The notes under the pieces were generated by a model. It was not told the DNA's origin, made no database searches, and saw nothing but the letters and a program-made list of their open reading frames with translations. From Trematomus loennbergii (Eukaryota; Chordata; Actinopteri; Perciformes; Nototheniidae), in assembly GCA_012861695.1 (NCBI GenBank), contig JAAOOA010000127.1, positions 16,872,755 through 16,936,754 on the forward strand: a stretch of 64,000 bases of DNA, given 5' to 3'. The translations under genes were made by a program, and so were the position numbers. Positions 13,132 to 26,540 of the stretch are shown in pieces (the first letter of the stretch is position 1; every line of letters starts with the position of its first letter).

Positions 13132-16100
13132 ATATATTCGTATGTGCCGAGTTTACTCAGAGACGGAAAATCTGTGAGGAGAATAAAGAGATCATTGGGA
13201 TGGCGGGAATTTGTTTGATGAGTTATGAGATGAACCAATTTTTTTTTTAAGTAGAAAAATACATCTGCCAAGTATGATCCTCTGTGTCCCGAGCACCGCA
13301 GCTTTACGTCACCCTTTATCTGGCTGTCGACTGCTGAATGCTGGGTGTTTGCACGCATGCACGGACACAGCACTTGTAGTGTGCAACGTGCAGGGAGGGA
13401 CAATTTTACTTTAAGTTCTGCACATAATTAACATGTCCCAGAATTGGCTTTTTTTTTTTGGTAAAGCCTCCTATCTTAATTGCAATCACATATACTTCAA
13501 GAAGAGAGGCAACTGGAGAACAGTCTCATTTTTTCCACTTTGTTCTTTGTTCACTGTTATCACACGACTCTGTGTAATGGTGTCTGTGCTATAAGCTGCT
13601 AGCCTGCTGCACTGTGCTGGATATATTATATCCATTGAAATGCCTGCTGGCTGCAGAGTATTAAGTATGGGGAAAACACAATCTTGGTGGGGTCTGTGCA
13701 ACTAACAATAGATAGAGGCATGATGACTTATTAAACACAGCCAACCGGCAGCATGGCTTTTCTCATTACCTTTTCAATTCCCAGCCTATGGGTCTGGTGA
13801 CAAAACTCTTGCCATGTAATTCTCTCTCAGGCTGCTTTCATCAGCCGATTTCGTGGAGAAATATGAAGCAGATTTTATCGCACTCTATAAATTCACAAAA
13901 GGCCCTCAAGTTGCCCCCATGGAAGACATACCTCATCTCTGCGATGAGCCACCACTATTGCTGATCCCGAGCATTTGATAACAGTACCTCTCCTTTTTAA
14001 TGATTTGACAGGCGTCTGACATGAGCCCTATGGACACAGCATTTTTTAATACACTTTTCTTTGCTTGTTTACACCAACCTCCTCAGATGAAAGAACATAT
14101 CTATCATCTCTTTCTCTTTCAATAGGTGATATATATGAAAAACCTACAGCAGCTTTCCGATTGTATCAATTGTAAACCATTGTTGCACACAAAAAGGATT
14201 TGCAGTTGTCAAAATAGTGAACACTTTGATTTTATAGCTTCAGGTATTTTTATTTTTTTAAATAAATTGTTAAAATCTCGTTCCTTTAATTTCATCAACA
14301 CACATCTCATCCAGAGTGCTCCAAAAGTCTTTGTTCCTGCAGAAATTGTTTCATTAATACTGATAAATAATAATTGTTATAATTTACAGCCGTCAAGTCA
14401 CTTGTAAATAACAAAATGACATATTACACAAACTACAAATTAGTTATTGATGAACCAGAAGGAAATAAGCAATAATAAGACAGTTGCTGTCACATATTGT
14501 TAGGTTGTATGTGTTTGAATTCGTTCTGTTTTACCCAGTTGTGCTTATTTTCCTCTCATCTAATTCTCTCATGTGGTTTCTGGCACATTTGCAGTATTCT
14601 GGCATATAGCAGGGATTGTTTCCTTTGAAATGTTTTGACTATGGTGTCATTTAAAAAAACTTTCATCATGCATGGGTACCTAATCAATTGAAATGCAGCT
14701 GCCTTACCCCCAAGCTCTGGTGTAACTTAGACCAGCTTTCATCAGCTCAGCCCTTTTAAAAATAGAAATCCTGCTATGAAGGTTTGTTCAGTTTGAAACG
14801 GATCTTCAGCTCCTCCACTGTGTTGTGACTGCAAAGTGCTGCAAACAAAACTTTATATACATTTATTTATTTACAGGATTTACGTAATTAGCACTGTGAG
14901 GACTTGATGTTTAAAATGAGAGGAAATGTTTGTGGTTTATCATATTTCTGCATATAATGCTCCATGTGTCAGATTGCAGTTTACAAAGTCCGGGTTTGAT
15001 CAGTGCATCTGTCCTAATTAGATTTCCTACATTATAATGTTTGATAATGCCTCAAGGTTTGCTCCCTTCCATCAAAACATTTCTGCAAATGCTCCTTCCT
15101 GTTAACTCTTTGTGGGCCCGCCTTACGTAATTATTTCATATTTGCTATCTTCACCTCCATGGGGAAAATATTATCTGCAATAATCATTGTCATCATCATG
15201 ATTCTCTTCGTGGTCTGTTGGCTCCAAATAAGTAATTTAGTTGTAAAGCAGCTTCATTTATTTTGCCTATTCATTTTTCTTCCTATCATATATCTAAATA
15301 CAAATCTTCATTTTATAACTGACAGCTTATTACCTCCGAGCATGTGCTGATAAATTAATTCCAATGAGTTAGCTTCCATTTTCGGATCCCATTATCCACT
15401 AATGTGGCAGCAGCGTGTGGGAGGAGAAAACTTACAGGACAAGAACTCAGGAAATAAAATGTATGTCTTTACATGTAAAAAATACATGTTTTTAGATTTG
15501 AATTATATTATTATTATTGTTAGTATTATTTAAAAAATAATCATTATGTTTTAACATTTATTTGTCATTCATTAAGAACATTAAGACAATCCATTCAGAT
15601 TAATTTTTTTAAATCATTAGGTAACAACCTTTTAGATTTTTAATTGAAGAACATTTCAATTGGTTAAAAAAAATCTAATTTCGTAATTCGTGTATTATTT
15701 TTAGTGACTTTTTTTTAGGAAGAGTGAATTTCTTTTTTTCATCCAAATTACAGAGCAGTCTGTAATTGAAGCAGAGCTGTGAGTGTTTAAAGTGTGAAGT
15801 GAGACTTCTCAGGGTGAGAGTGTTTTTTGGTTTGTATTTCAGTCCTTTCAGGAACACAGGTCTCTTTATAAACATATACCTTCTTAGAGAGCAGCATTAT
15901 GCCACAGTTGGGTCTATTTTGGCGAAGTAAGGAAGTAAGTAAACAATTATTATTAGCTTTGATGTTGGCCTGAATAGCACTCAATTAACAATGTGGCTAA
16001 TGAGCCCATTAAGGATGAAAGTGTTCTCAACAGGTATGAGAGGATACTGCTGTTTTTGGAGTCTCAGTTCTCAGCATTGAATGCAGCATGAATAACGGTT

Positions 16101-16459
16101 TTCTTTCTCTAACGCTTCAAAGGCCAAACCTCCACAGCCCAGAGAGCAGAGTTAAATAAAGCTTTGCTTGCTATTTAAAAAAAAAAAAAATAGATGGACG
16201 AAGCATAACACAATTCAGGAAATCAACAAATATTCTGTAAAGGAAGGACAAAAAATAAATCATGCTAATATTTTGACTTAATAAATTCTCCACACATCTC
16301 TCTCGATAAAAAAAGTAATCTTCTTTAAAATGCCTCATACAACACAAGAAAGCCCCAAAATCCATGTGTGTGTTTATTAGATTTTAACTAATTTTGTTTT
16401 AATTAGATTTTAGTGAAAGTAAACACAAGCTCGCCTCAGTCTAATAGTCATTTCTCCGC

Positions 16460-16472
16460 GGTATAAATAGGG
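16460..16472 (+). promoter_or_regulatory. TATA-box-like element
   Basis: GGTATAAATAGGG, preceded by CTCCGCG, is a strong match to the consensus TATA box in an otherwise geneless area. It is followed by repeated CTGAAAGAAAG motifs and by an inverted repeat at 16529-16595. Confidence 0.3.
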
Positions 16473-16510
16473 CTTGTCTGTCGCAAAGAAAGAAAAAACT
16501 GAAAGAAAGA

Positions 16511-16520
16511 GAAACTGAAA
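16511..16520 (+). promoter_or_regulatory. IRF/ISRE-like element
   Basis: GAAACTGAAA fits the interferon-response core GAAANNGAAA. It is flanked on both sides by further GAAAG repeats, so a simple purine-rich repeat is an alternative explanation. Confidence 0.25.
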
Positions 16521-16528
16521 GAAAGACT

Positions 16529-16595
16529 GTGAGGCTTTCTGCAGCCCCAGCGTTTCTCTGAAGGACTTCCCACTGAAACGCAGTGAAAGCCTCAC
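16529..16595. repeat. Two-tier inverted repeat (hairpin-forming)
   Basis: The outer arms GTGAGGCTTTC (16529-16539) and GAAAGCCTCAC (16585-16595) are perfectly complementary. The inner arms GCGTTTC (16550-16556) and GAAACGC (16575-16581) are also perfect. Together they can fold into a 67-nt stem with one internal loop and an 18-nt terminal loop. Confidence 0.75.
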
Positions 16596-17921
16596 GCGTG
16601 GATTATTTCCACATTATTTGCTGCTGGATTCCAAAAGTTCCTGTTAACTAGCAACAACACATCTTTTATACTGATCCTCTCGTTGGTTTCATACCAAGAA
16701 GACTGTTTTTCTCATGGCTATTTCAACATGTTAAAATAATTAAATAAATGCAGTTAAAACCTTAAAACATTTTTCCTTGTTTTAGCAACATTGTGAGATG
16801 TTATCTATAGAGGGAAAATCTTTTCATGCAGTCGAGCACTAATCTAACTCCTGCTAAATATGAAAATCAGCCTTTTATTTTATGCAGGTGGAAATTAATT
16901 TTAAAAGAAACACTGCATATAAAAGGGCAAACACATTTTTTTAAACAGCTGCAGTGCACAAAAAAATGACAATAAGTGAAGCAAACGATTTAACAGTGTG
17001 TTGAATGAATTTATCTATTTGTAAAAGCTGCGTGTCTGCAGAAGTTTCAGAATGTTATCAGCAGTTTCAGCTCAAGAATAGCTTGAGGTGTTTTGAGTGT
17101 AAATCCGTCTAAAGCTGCCAGCACTGACATACACAGCATATGCTAAATACAGATAAGAGTATTTTTAATAGATCTGCAAAAAAGTCTCCCCACATAGCTC
17201 AATGGATGTGCTTTGAATGTAGTTGATAAGTTGGCTTAAGCTGAATGCTGTATCCCAACGCAACATTGTGCTACGTGGTGAGCCCATCACAAACTAGCCT
17301 TCCAGTAAAGACCACTTCCAGGGGGGGGATTATAGAAAAGCCTTCGAGATCAGCTTCATGTCTTACTAGAGTTTCCGATTATAAATAGTGCTATGTTAAA
17401 GTAAAAAATAGCCATAACCAAGGATCATATGGAAAAATATCTTTAAGCCATTTATTTACCTACAATGTCAAACTAAAAAGAAGGAGAGGTTTCAGGGACA
17501 TTTTTCTAAATATCCTTAAAATAGGATTTCGTTCTCTTTCATTCAAAATTACTCTACTTTGTATTGTTTAGAATATATTTGTAATCATTTAAATACATTT
17601 ATAAAGCAGGTAAATAAAAAAGAAAAGGAAAATACAATGTGAAACTGCAAAAAAGGATCCAAAATATATACGTTTTATATTACCGCCATGATGCTCACAT
17701 AGTCACTGTGTAGTCCAATCTCTTCTGTATTAATTTATGTCGACACTCCCAGTTGGCTGAACTCAGGTCATGAACTTTGCCTCCTATTATTTTAAATGTG
17801 AGGAGGGTTTTCAGTTTCCTCCAGTCCTATTTCTTTTAAACAATTTGTGTCTTCGAATTGAAATACAAATTCAGAGTGAAACTTGATGAAGTTTTCCAGG
17901 TTTACCATGTAATACTACTAC

Positions 17922-17923
<2 letters not shown>

Positions 17924-17961
<38 letters not shown>

Positions 17962-17975
17962 TATATATAGATAGA
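17924..17975 (+). repeat. (GATA)n microsatellite
   Basis: About nine perfect GATA/TAGA units to 17960, then an imperfect tail with GTATATATAGATAGATG. Confidence 0.95.
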
Positions 17976-18410
17976 TGAATAGAAAGTGCAGTAAGTGTTG
18001 ACGTCTTTGTTTCTATAGCTCTCCTCAGGTCATCTGATTATGGGGCTGAAGAAATGAGAGGGGCAGATAAGCCTCTTTTATTCTTCCAAGCCACTTAAAG
18101 AGCTGAAGCACCAGCTTCTGTTGCTACACTGCGGAGAAGAAAACAAGTCATTTGTGTACTACAAAATGGCTTCTCTCTCAAATGTGTTCCCTCAAATCCT
18201 AAATGTACTATACGCTCTGACGCACAGAGCTTTGATAGGTAATTTGTTGAAAAGTAATTTAGAAAAGCAGGGTCACTTTCACTAACTATTAGTTTTTACT
18301 TTTTGTAAAATGACAGTAGCATTCTACCCTAAATTAATCTACACTGGGTACTTGGTTTAATTTTATAATTATTTATTTTTACTTCAACTCTAATTTAGCT
18401 GTTTCAAATG

Positions 18411-18430
18411 TGTTTCATTATAATGAAACA
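18411..18430. repeat. Perfect 20-bp palindrome
   Basis: TGTTTCATTATAATGAAACA is its own reverse complement. The centre holds two abutting ATTA/TAAT homeodomain core sites. Confidence 0.85.
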
Positions 18431-21400
18431 TGTTCTTAATATGTCTAAATTATGAACATCACAGTACATGTTTGTTCATGCAAAATCTGTATTGGCTTGA
18501 CTTTTGCAAAGCAAATAAAACAGAATCTAAGATTGTATTTTATTCAGTGATGGTGGCGAGTGTCACGAGGGCATCTCTTCCCTGGCTCCTTAATAAGGTA
18601 TTTCTGCAGGCCTCTACTGTAATATATTTCCCCAATAAAGCAATTCCAAAGGCAGCCTGGCCTTTTGACCAGCACTGAGAGCGTGGAAAGCAGCAGGCCG
18701 CCTTTGCTAACTAGGCTTACTCTCTAATATTAGATACCTGTCCCCTGGCTTTTCAGAGGGGGGCTTAGCAGTTGATATTTTCATTTGGTCCTGCCAAGAT
18801 GCGACACCCCCGCTTTAATCTTGTGTTTGACGTTAAGCGCTCTGTTCATGAAAAGTCTGGATGAACTTCAACCTTAGGGTGGTGCTGTCATACAAAAATG
18901 ATGTGGTGGGGGAGTGAGACTGGCTGCTCTATCCTTGACCTCTCCCATTGGCCTGCCAAAGTCTTTCCCCTGCCCTTCTTAATCAGGTGGGACCCTTCCC
19001 TTTTAGAGTGGAAGATGTTATATTCTCAGCATCCAGCTGCGTCTTTTATAGTAACTGGCACAGATGTCCACAGATGAAGACATAGCAGACAAATTGTGAT
19101 GGAAGAGAGCATTGCTGCTTTGTGATTTTTAAAAGAAATCTTCAGAAGTCCATACAGAAAACTTGATTATTTAACATTTAAACACAACAATAAAACATAT
19201 TTAATATCTAGAAACACAAGAATGCATGCTCCTTTGATATTTTCCAATTCGTAGAACATCTTTGTTACATCATTTATTAACAAGGATAACTAAACAAATC
19301 ATTTGAAAGATATTGTTAGTATGCAGGATATATGGTCTGAATTTAAAACAGAGTTCACTCTGTTTGTTGAGAGGCAATTACCTTTCACCATGTCATGTGA
19401 GTAGGAGAACATCAGTATACATCAGCAGGTATTAAGCATGCTTCAAGATTTGAGAAGGAAGACAAAGTAGGAGTAGACTAATGAGTTTCTCATGATGAGT
19501 AACTAGCTCTTTATTCAGCCGCAGGTATGGTGCTCTGCTTCCATGTTAGCATTTATCGTGATGTTGAGGACAAACAAGCCACTTCTCTGCAACCGTTAAG
19601 ATGAGTTTCCCTACTGATTGATGTGTGGAATCAATTGCTCCCCATAGCATCCATGTCAGTCTATTACCACACAGCCTGGTAATGATAGGCTGTTCTTCAC
19701 AAGATTATAGAGCTCTGCCACAAAGCAACAAAGACTGGCTTCCCTGTGTCTGACCTGGGCTGCTATAATTGAGAATAGCTTCATTTTCACTATGTAGGTA
19801 AACAAAAAAACACGATGTTGATGGAAGGATGTCTTTTTTATATATTTAAAGTAGTGTTTTTTTACGCTGTGATGTGATTGAATTATTAAGATGATTGAAT
19901 AGCAGAAGAAATGTGGTTATATTTGTGCAAAAATCATGTGTGTTGTATTCTCAATTTTCCCTTTAAGAGTTTTTTGGAATATACATTGGAAATATTTCTC
20001 AGGGAGATTGTTATATTTGCTTAAGATCATATTCAAAGCATATCTCTGGTAAGAATTGGATTCAGAGTCCACGCTTTCCAATGCAAACATATTTGAAGTC
20101 ATCAAAACAACAGGTGTTTTCTCCTCGAAATACCCCTCTGTGTAACTGTCCTTTTTTTGTCCTGTGAATGCACCACAGCTCTCTTTCTGCCAAACTGACT
20201 ACCATCCAACCCAGATAGTGCCAGCAGCATCGCAACTCATTTAGTTTGTGGCCCAGAGATGTAGCACACAGCCCTGATCCTGATTACACATGATCAAAGA
20301 TGGCTTCTTCAACAGTTTGATTACATATTTGAATAAAATCGACATGCCCGTGTTCCTCTGAAACGACTAATTGATTAGACTTATGAGTTTTATAACGGGT
20401 TAATACAACAATTGCCATTTTTTTTTCAGGTTGACCTCAATCACTGGAGTAGGACTACAGAATATGCTGAATTTAATTACCTACAGGGAAATTTGATTAT
20501 CAGAAAATATGGTGCATATCCAGTGATTTCCTGGTAAGTAATATTATTCCGTAGAGTTGGAAAAAGATAGCATGAGAACTTCAGTCAAAACAAAAGGCAC
20601 AAGCTAATGAGACTGGTTAGTGATTCAAATGTATGGAAATTGTATTAATTAAAGACACCTATCTTTCATCTGTACCATTTAGTAGTAAAGTAATTAAAAC
20701 CAACAATAACAGTCCCACTAGTGGAAAAAGCAAACATGATCAAAGAAAGCAGAGCAGTCATGAGAAAGTCCCGAATATACTGAACCGGGCCTGGCCGTGG
20801 GCAGCCGGGCCTCATTAGAGTCAGACTGTGTTGATCAGCAATTAACCTGCTTTGTGTTGCGTCTGATTTTAAAATGGCATCATACCACTTTAAGGTTTGT
20901 GCATAATGTGTGGCTTCAGGTGACCAAGACCCATCATAACTGTGCCTTGTGGCATGAAGAAACAACCTTTGATTGGTTGATTTGAAAGGACAAATCATTG
21001 TGAAGTTTTGCATAAAAACAACTTTAGGTTGATTTATCAAGACCATGAACTGCTTTAAGTCTTTACATCATGATTTGAGGATCATTTAAAACATGTGTAA
21101 ATATGAGGAAATCAAGTCTGATCTCTTCTCCAATTATGTGAAAATAAGAGCAAAGGATGTTTGAGGCAAATTAAGATCTTACAACAATTGCTCACCTTCG
21201 CATGTCATATTGGAAAAGAATGCAAATATGTAGATGTTACATTTATGTTAAAGCTGATTAAAAGTGTCTCCGATTTGATGACCCTGAATGTTTAGCAAAC
21301 CTTTAGGTTGTTTAATGTAATTATTGGGATTGCTCTTATAATAGTTGCTCTAGCGTTTCTGTTTCTATGTGTTTGTATTAAAGGCATGGCAAATCATGAT

Positions 21401-21739
21401 TTCTAAACCCTATGATTGGACGATGATCTTTCTGCGTTAAAGTACAGTATGTAAAGCAGAGCAAATGTTGGAAGATTATATTTTTCCTAATTGAGCGCAG
21501 AGGGTTCAGCGAGGGTTTGGCCATGTTCATATGAACCACTGCTCAAGATATCTAAGATGTTTAATTGACTGAAACCCAGAAGTGAAGATAAGCACTCAAA
21601 GCAGAGGAGTAGACCACCAGAGACCCTAGGCTGTATGGACAACAAATGGATGGCCAGTCTTAACTTTTATTATGAGCAGTTGAGGTCATATTTAAAATGA
21701 GAGATTAGCCGCTCATCACAATATTGGTGGATTATCAAC

Positions 21740-21910
21740 TACCTGCAATGAAAGCAACCCCTGGCTCTGGGTCGATAAGAGTTTGACTGCATTTCGAATT
21801 AATTTTCCTCAGCTTAGAGCGCCGGGTCCTATCTTGCTATTGATCACAGCGTTAATCCATAACCAAGCTCATCCTTTCCCCACGGAACGAGCAGGGAAAT
21901 ATAAAGTGAT
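21740..21910. promoter_or_regulatory. Possible conserved non-coding element
   Basis: Balanced-composition single-copy segment with GAATTAATTTTCC, GCGCCGGG, ATTGATCAC and TTAATCCATAACC, free of simple repeats and stops-rich in all frames. Chosen by composition and motif content; no alignment was possible. Confidence 0.2.
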
Positions 21911-23009
21911 CACTGTGGAGGACTCTTGACTGCGTGTATAACAACTGGAACAGACTTAAAGGTGATTAGACTTCATTATTTAAGAATACGTTCCCAGACT
22001 GTTGTTTAACGTGGCAGTTCATTTTCTATTGATCTGTATGTGTTTATTGTTCTTTTTTTACAACTTTCTACCAGCATTTATTCTGCTCTGTATTCCCTTG
22101 GTCTGGGTTGTGTTTATACATGGCGATTGATTGATTTCCCCGACAGCAGGAACACTTCACACCTCAGCTGCTTTCTCTGTTTGTCTTTTCCAACAGAGGG
22201 ACCTCCACAGTGGATGAAATTTAGCCCCGACCTCTGACCTTTGGGTTCAGCGTTTGTCTTCAGTCCAGTGACCACAAACAACTCCTGGATTGCTGTAAAT
22301 GTCAGTGCAGCGGTGTCTCCGCCCTCTCCCCTGTGAACCATAGAGCTGCACTCAACCTGCAGTTATAGGACACTTTCATGAGCGCTCCATTATCACCACG
22401 CTGTATTTGATATCTCAGATTTCCTCCTCATGATGCCTCTATAAACTGAACCACTGTCATCAAACAAACATCAGTGAGGGTCTGTCTTTCCCTTTTTCAT
22501 TTATTAAGCTATTTAAAACATAAAATGTGATAGTTTAAGACACTTCACCTGATGTGAAAATGTGAACGATCTTTAAGATTCTAGGTGCATTTTTTTCAAA
22601 TGCCTAAAGTGTGCAGAATGAGCTGCTAAAAGTGAGCCATTTAGCACACAAAGCAGCTGGAACCATCTATCATAAAGCCCAGTTATAATAGATTGTAATT
22701 CATGTTCTGGACACATTGGCTGTAATGCATCCCATTTTGAAGCACTTTGGCTGGCCCTTCCCCCACCTATAAACACACACGCTCCCTTTCTCTCCTCCCT
22801 GGGCCTCCCGAGGTTGGTGTCTCTGCGTTAGGACTCTATTGTTGCCTACTGCTGGATAATGCCCTTATTAATTGTACCTCTTTGTAAGGTGTCAGCTGTA
22901 GTCTCAGATTGAGATGGATGGATCTCTGGAGTCTGCTCCCTGGCCCTGCAGACGCTCTATCTCTGCACACAGATGCAACAGTGAGTGCTGCCACACTATG
23001 ACTAAAAGC

Positions 23010-23360
23010 TCAGATAAAACAGGCATGTTTTAATTATTCCACAAAAAAAGGAAAACACGGCCCCAAACCGAAAAGCCCTTTTCTGATAATGCTAAGGTGA
23101 GCTAGCATGTGATGTGTTTTAATTATCTGAATATCTTACAATCCATAGCAGTGATGAAATATCTTTTTATTGATTATTTTAGTGTGTTGCAGAAATACCG
23201 GTTAATTAGGAGGATTGAAGCCTCCGTGAGATCAACAGCCTTAACATCAAATCCTTTCCCTCTCATTAAAGGAAACAGAGTCAATTTAATTAATGCATAT
23301 TAATCCCCACTGATGCTCATTTTAGCTTTAAAAAAAGCATGGCTTCATATTCATCCATTA
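23010..23360. promoter_or_regulatory. Homeodomain/POU-site-rich segment
   Basis: AT-rich but non-repetitive. It has several TTAATTA-type sites and a compact AATTAATGCATATTAATCC block (23288-23306) combining an octamer-like site with the Otx-type TAATCC. Candidate conserved element only. Confidence 0.2.
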
Positions 23361-24888
23361 AAAAAAGAGAAATCTGTTTTGATCACTCTCTGAATCAACA
23401 TATCCACATTTTAATTTCATTTATCACAATCTTTAGATTCCCTAACTGGATTGTGGAATTACCTGTAGAGATGATGATTTATATTCTGTTTATTTATTGA
23501 TGTAAGTTGGTTTAAATTAGGGCCAGAAAATAATTCAATCATATAGTCTTTCATCATATAAGATAAGGTAATCATATAGATAATATAAATCTCAGAGATA
23601 TCGTAGTTTTCAGTTCTCGTTTCCTAATAAATGGTAATTAAAATGGACAATCTAAGGTGATTTGGAAAATGCCATAATGAAAAGAACAAAAGTTAAACCA
23701 TAACATGTTATACACCTAAATCAAGATTAAGCTAATAATCACAATTTTGTTTTGTCCATATTTCCCCCTCCAGCGACTATCCCACTGATATTGATTCTTT
23801 CCTGCTTTTAGATAACTTAATGTGGCTTTGTGAATGTTAGTGGATGCCACTTTAACCGACCGAATCATAAGGAACAGACAAGTTATAAGTTATAAAAATG
23901 AGTTGATTTGAAGCTCCTCTGGCAACATGTATTCATTTATTTTCTCAGAACAAACCAGCTAATAGAGACAGACACTACAGGAGCTTTTGAGATATTTCTG
24001 ATTACATTTTTTGAACAAAGTTAAATAAAGCAAACTTTAATTTCTCACTTTGTGTGTTTCAATCTAGTAATTGTTCATTACATTTCAAACGCTCTACTGC
24101 AGGAGAAGTAGCCCTTTCTTTCCTGCCACTATATGTGCTTCAGACCAAGGTAACTCCTACTGCCTACACAGCTCCAATCAAGCTCTTTGTATGTCATCAT
24201 CCTTCACTATCATGTTCCATAAATGCATTAAGAAATCCTGGTGATAAAATAAATGAAAGGAAAAATTAAGATTTGCTTTATATTGTCAAATTATGTTTTG
24301 AAATATTTCATTATATCCACATATTTGAGCAAGTAAAAAATGTGTTGTAAAATAAATCGTTTTGTGTCCTGAGAATGAACAAATTCCTTAACATCTTGTA
24401 GTTCTTTGAAAGCACTTTATCCGCAGCTCTCCTCTGAAAACAGTACGCTAACACCACAGGCAGGAGGAGACTGAAGGAGTAACGGAAAAAAAGCAGAGCA
24501 GAAAATGGAGATCCACTCCCTTCAGATCCCATTTAGAGAGGCCCTGCACATTTTTAAAGTGTCAATTGTTTTTGTCTCTTGAAGTGTAGATGGAATGTTT
24601 GAATTCCAGTATTAACTGTAGTGCCTGCTGAGTTAAATTATGGTCCCTGGGCTGTGGGGTGGGAGTAATCAATAAGAATACATGAGGCAGTGTGTAATGT
24701 GTCTGCTCCTAGCAGCAGGGACACTGTCCCCCTTACCCTGTCCCCCAGCAGGTTAGATAAATATGATACTGAAACAGGGCACACTGGATTATATGATATC
24801 AATGTAGAATCAGGGAAGTGCTATTACACTCCCCTAGCCCACTGTGAGTACTATTGACAAGGTTGGCTTTGAACACAGTAGTGAATTT

Positions 24889-24942
24889 CTCTCCATCTCT
24901 CTCTCTCTCTTCTCTTTTTTCTTCCCTCTCTCTTTTTCTCTG
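24889..24942 (+). repeat. Polypyrimidine CT-rich tract
   Basis: About 50 bases of nearly uninterrupted C and T, including a (CT) run. Low-complexity DNA. Confidence 0.8.
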
Positions 24943-25455
24943 CATAATATGAAGAACCGCGGGAGGAAAGGGATCTATATTTCACTTAGCTTTGATTAAA
25001 CTGGCTATTTTATGCCCATGCCTTGAAGTTCTGTGTGTTGCACCCACAAGTTAATCTGTGCAGGGCATGCTGTGATCATAATTTCTAAATTTCCAGATGC
25101 TTCTTTGCATAAAGATCCAATAACATAATGTTAAATCAATATACGACTGATCTGATTTTTTACATTTTCCTATTGATAACTCTCTTCTCTGTCTCATGTT
25201 GACCCCGTGAAATGTCCTCCCAATTAACCGGTGTGGAGATGTTGTTGTTCTTCTGCATACTAGTTGCTCATACAGTAACCTCATATCACTGATCTACTCC
25301 CTCTATTGATTAGCTCTCCCTCCTCCTGGTGAAAGGATCAAACCTGGCATGTCTAAAAGGCCATTATCAGCATCCACTTCAGATAACCTGCCACAACCTG
25401 ATACAGCCCCTCTCACAGGTCGCAACCTCCCTGCCCTCTCCAGCCATCTCTCTCT

Positions 25456-25468
25456 CCCCCCCCCCCCC
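25456..25468 (+). repeat. Poly-C run (C13)
   Basis: Thirteen consecutive C residues following a CT-rich stretch in non-coding DNA. Confidence 0.9.
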
Positions 25469-26279
25469 ACACCATCATTATCATTCTTGTGTTAAATGAC
25501 ATGCAGGTCAAGAAAACTGCACCATGTTGATGTCTCACATGTGAATAATCCATGCATCCTCTGCAAAATGTCATGCTTCTGGTTTATCAGGTATATTTTA
25601 ACCTAAGGCTAAGGGCAGTATCATAAAGACAGTCTAAGAAGCAGCACTTTATTTTGATTACATTTAATATACCGTAAGTGTATTTTAATTTAATTTAAAA
25701 AAAGGGCTGTTTTTGAAAAAGTGTCAACTCCTAAATATTGGCACAGTTTATAAAGCATTCTTTCTAGGAAAAAAACGAGTTGCACACAAATTCAATTAAA
25801 GGTTTATCGTTGCAACCCCCAGTCTTCATTCATGTTCACTTAATTTAGACATTCAGTCATTCCTTTATTTCAATTAAAAACAGAACAAGTGTGCTGGGGT
25901 CTGGATTTGTTGCACTGTTGCACTTTCCAAAGTGCTTTTTTTTTTTTTCTAAGAGGAATCTGGATATTGGAGCATTTTTTTTGTCCAGGTATTAGTCACA
26001 TCGTGGTTGCTTTCACACAAAAGATTTGCAGAAGCTAATTTGCATAAGGTCGGAGTCAAGCTCCTGATGGAAGTTGTGCAGCATCCCTGTCTCTTAGCAA
26101 CACTCTTTCTCTCTTGGTGTCTGTGTTGAATTTTGTGGTCCTTGGCCTCATCTTTCACCAAGAAAATGCATAATAAATGCCACCCGACAACCTGCATATC
26201 TCACTGAGAGACACTCCTCACTTCCCTCTTGGGTTGCAATACTTTTTCCCTGGAATTAAAATCAGCACAGTGTTTAATG

Positions 26280-26540
26280 GCACAGCGGAGGAGAATGTCA
26301 CCGCTGTGTGTTCACTCTCGCTCAGATATGCAGCGACTTTGGTTTTAGGGGGGATAAACATGTTTATTAAGAATTGTGCCAAGATTAGAGGCAAATTAGC
26401 AGGTAATTGGAGACACCTGCAAAACAAAGGGGAGGATGGAGAGGTGGTAGTGTGGAAAGCGATAAAGGGAGAGATTGGGCTTCTGGCCTGGCCTCCACCC
26501 ATTTATTGGTGGGGGAGGTATTTCAAAGGAGGGGATTTGG
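26280..26540. promoter_or_regulatory. Enhancer-like motif cluster
   Basis: Single-copy DNA with TAATTG (26404-26409), the E-box CACCTG (26414-26419) and a SOX-type ACAAAGG (26424-26430) within 27 bp. The sequence is free of simple repeats. NR2F2 deserts carry many conserved enhancers; whether this is one cannot be decided without alignment. Confidence 0.25.

Larger units (their letters stand above)
7011..16440. other. Geneless intergenic DNA
   Basis: AT-rich non-coding DNA with homopolymer runs at 13109 and 13231. The stretch at about 15100-15200 has a TTACGTAATTA site and balanced composition and may be a regulatory element, but nothing decisive is visible. Confidence 0.65.
16600..24880. 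other. Geneless intergenic DNA with possible regulatory segments
   Basis: No coding gene seen. It includes the GATA repeat, the 18411 palindrome and candidate elements at 21740 and 23010. A DR1-like TGACCTTTGGGTT lies at 22235-22247. Confidence 0.65.

Noticed and set aside
20666..21046. 126-codon minus-strand frame
   Set aside because: No family resemblance. It lies in a GC-richer stretch that may be a conserved non-coding element.
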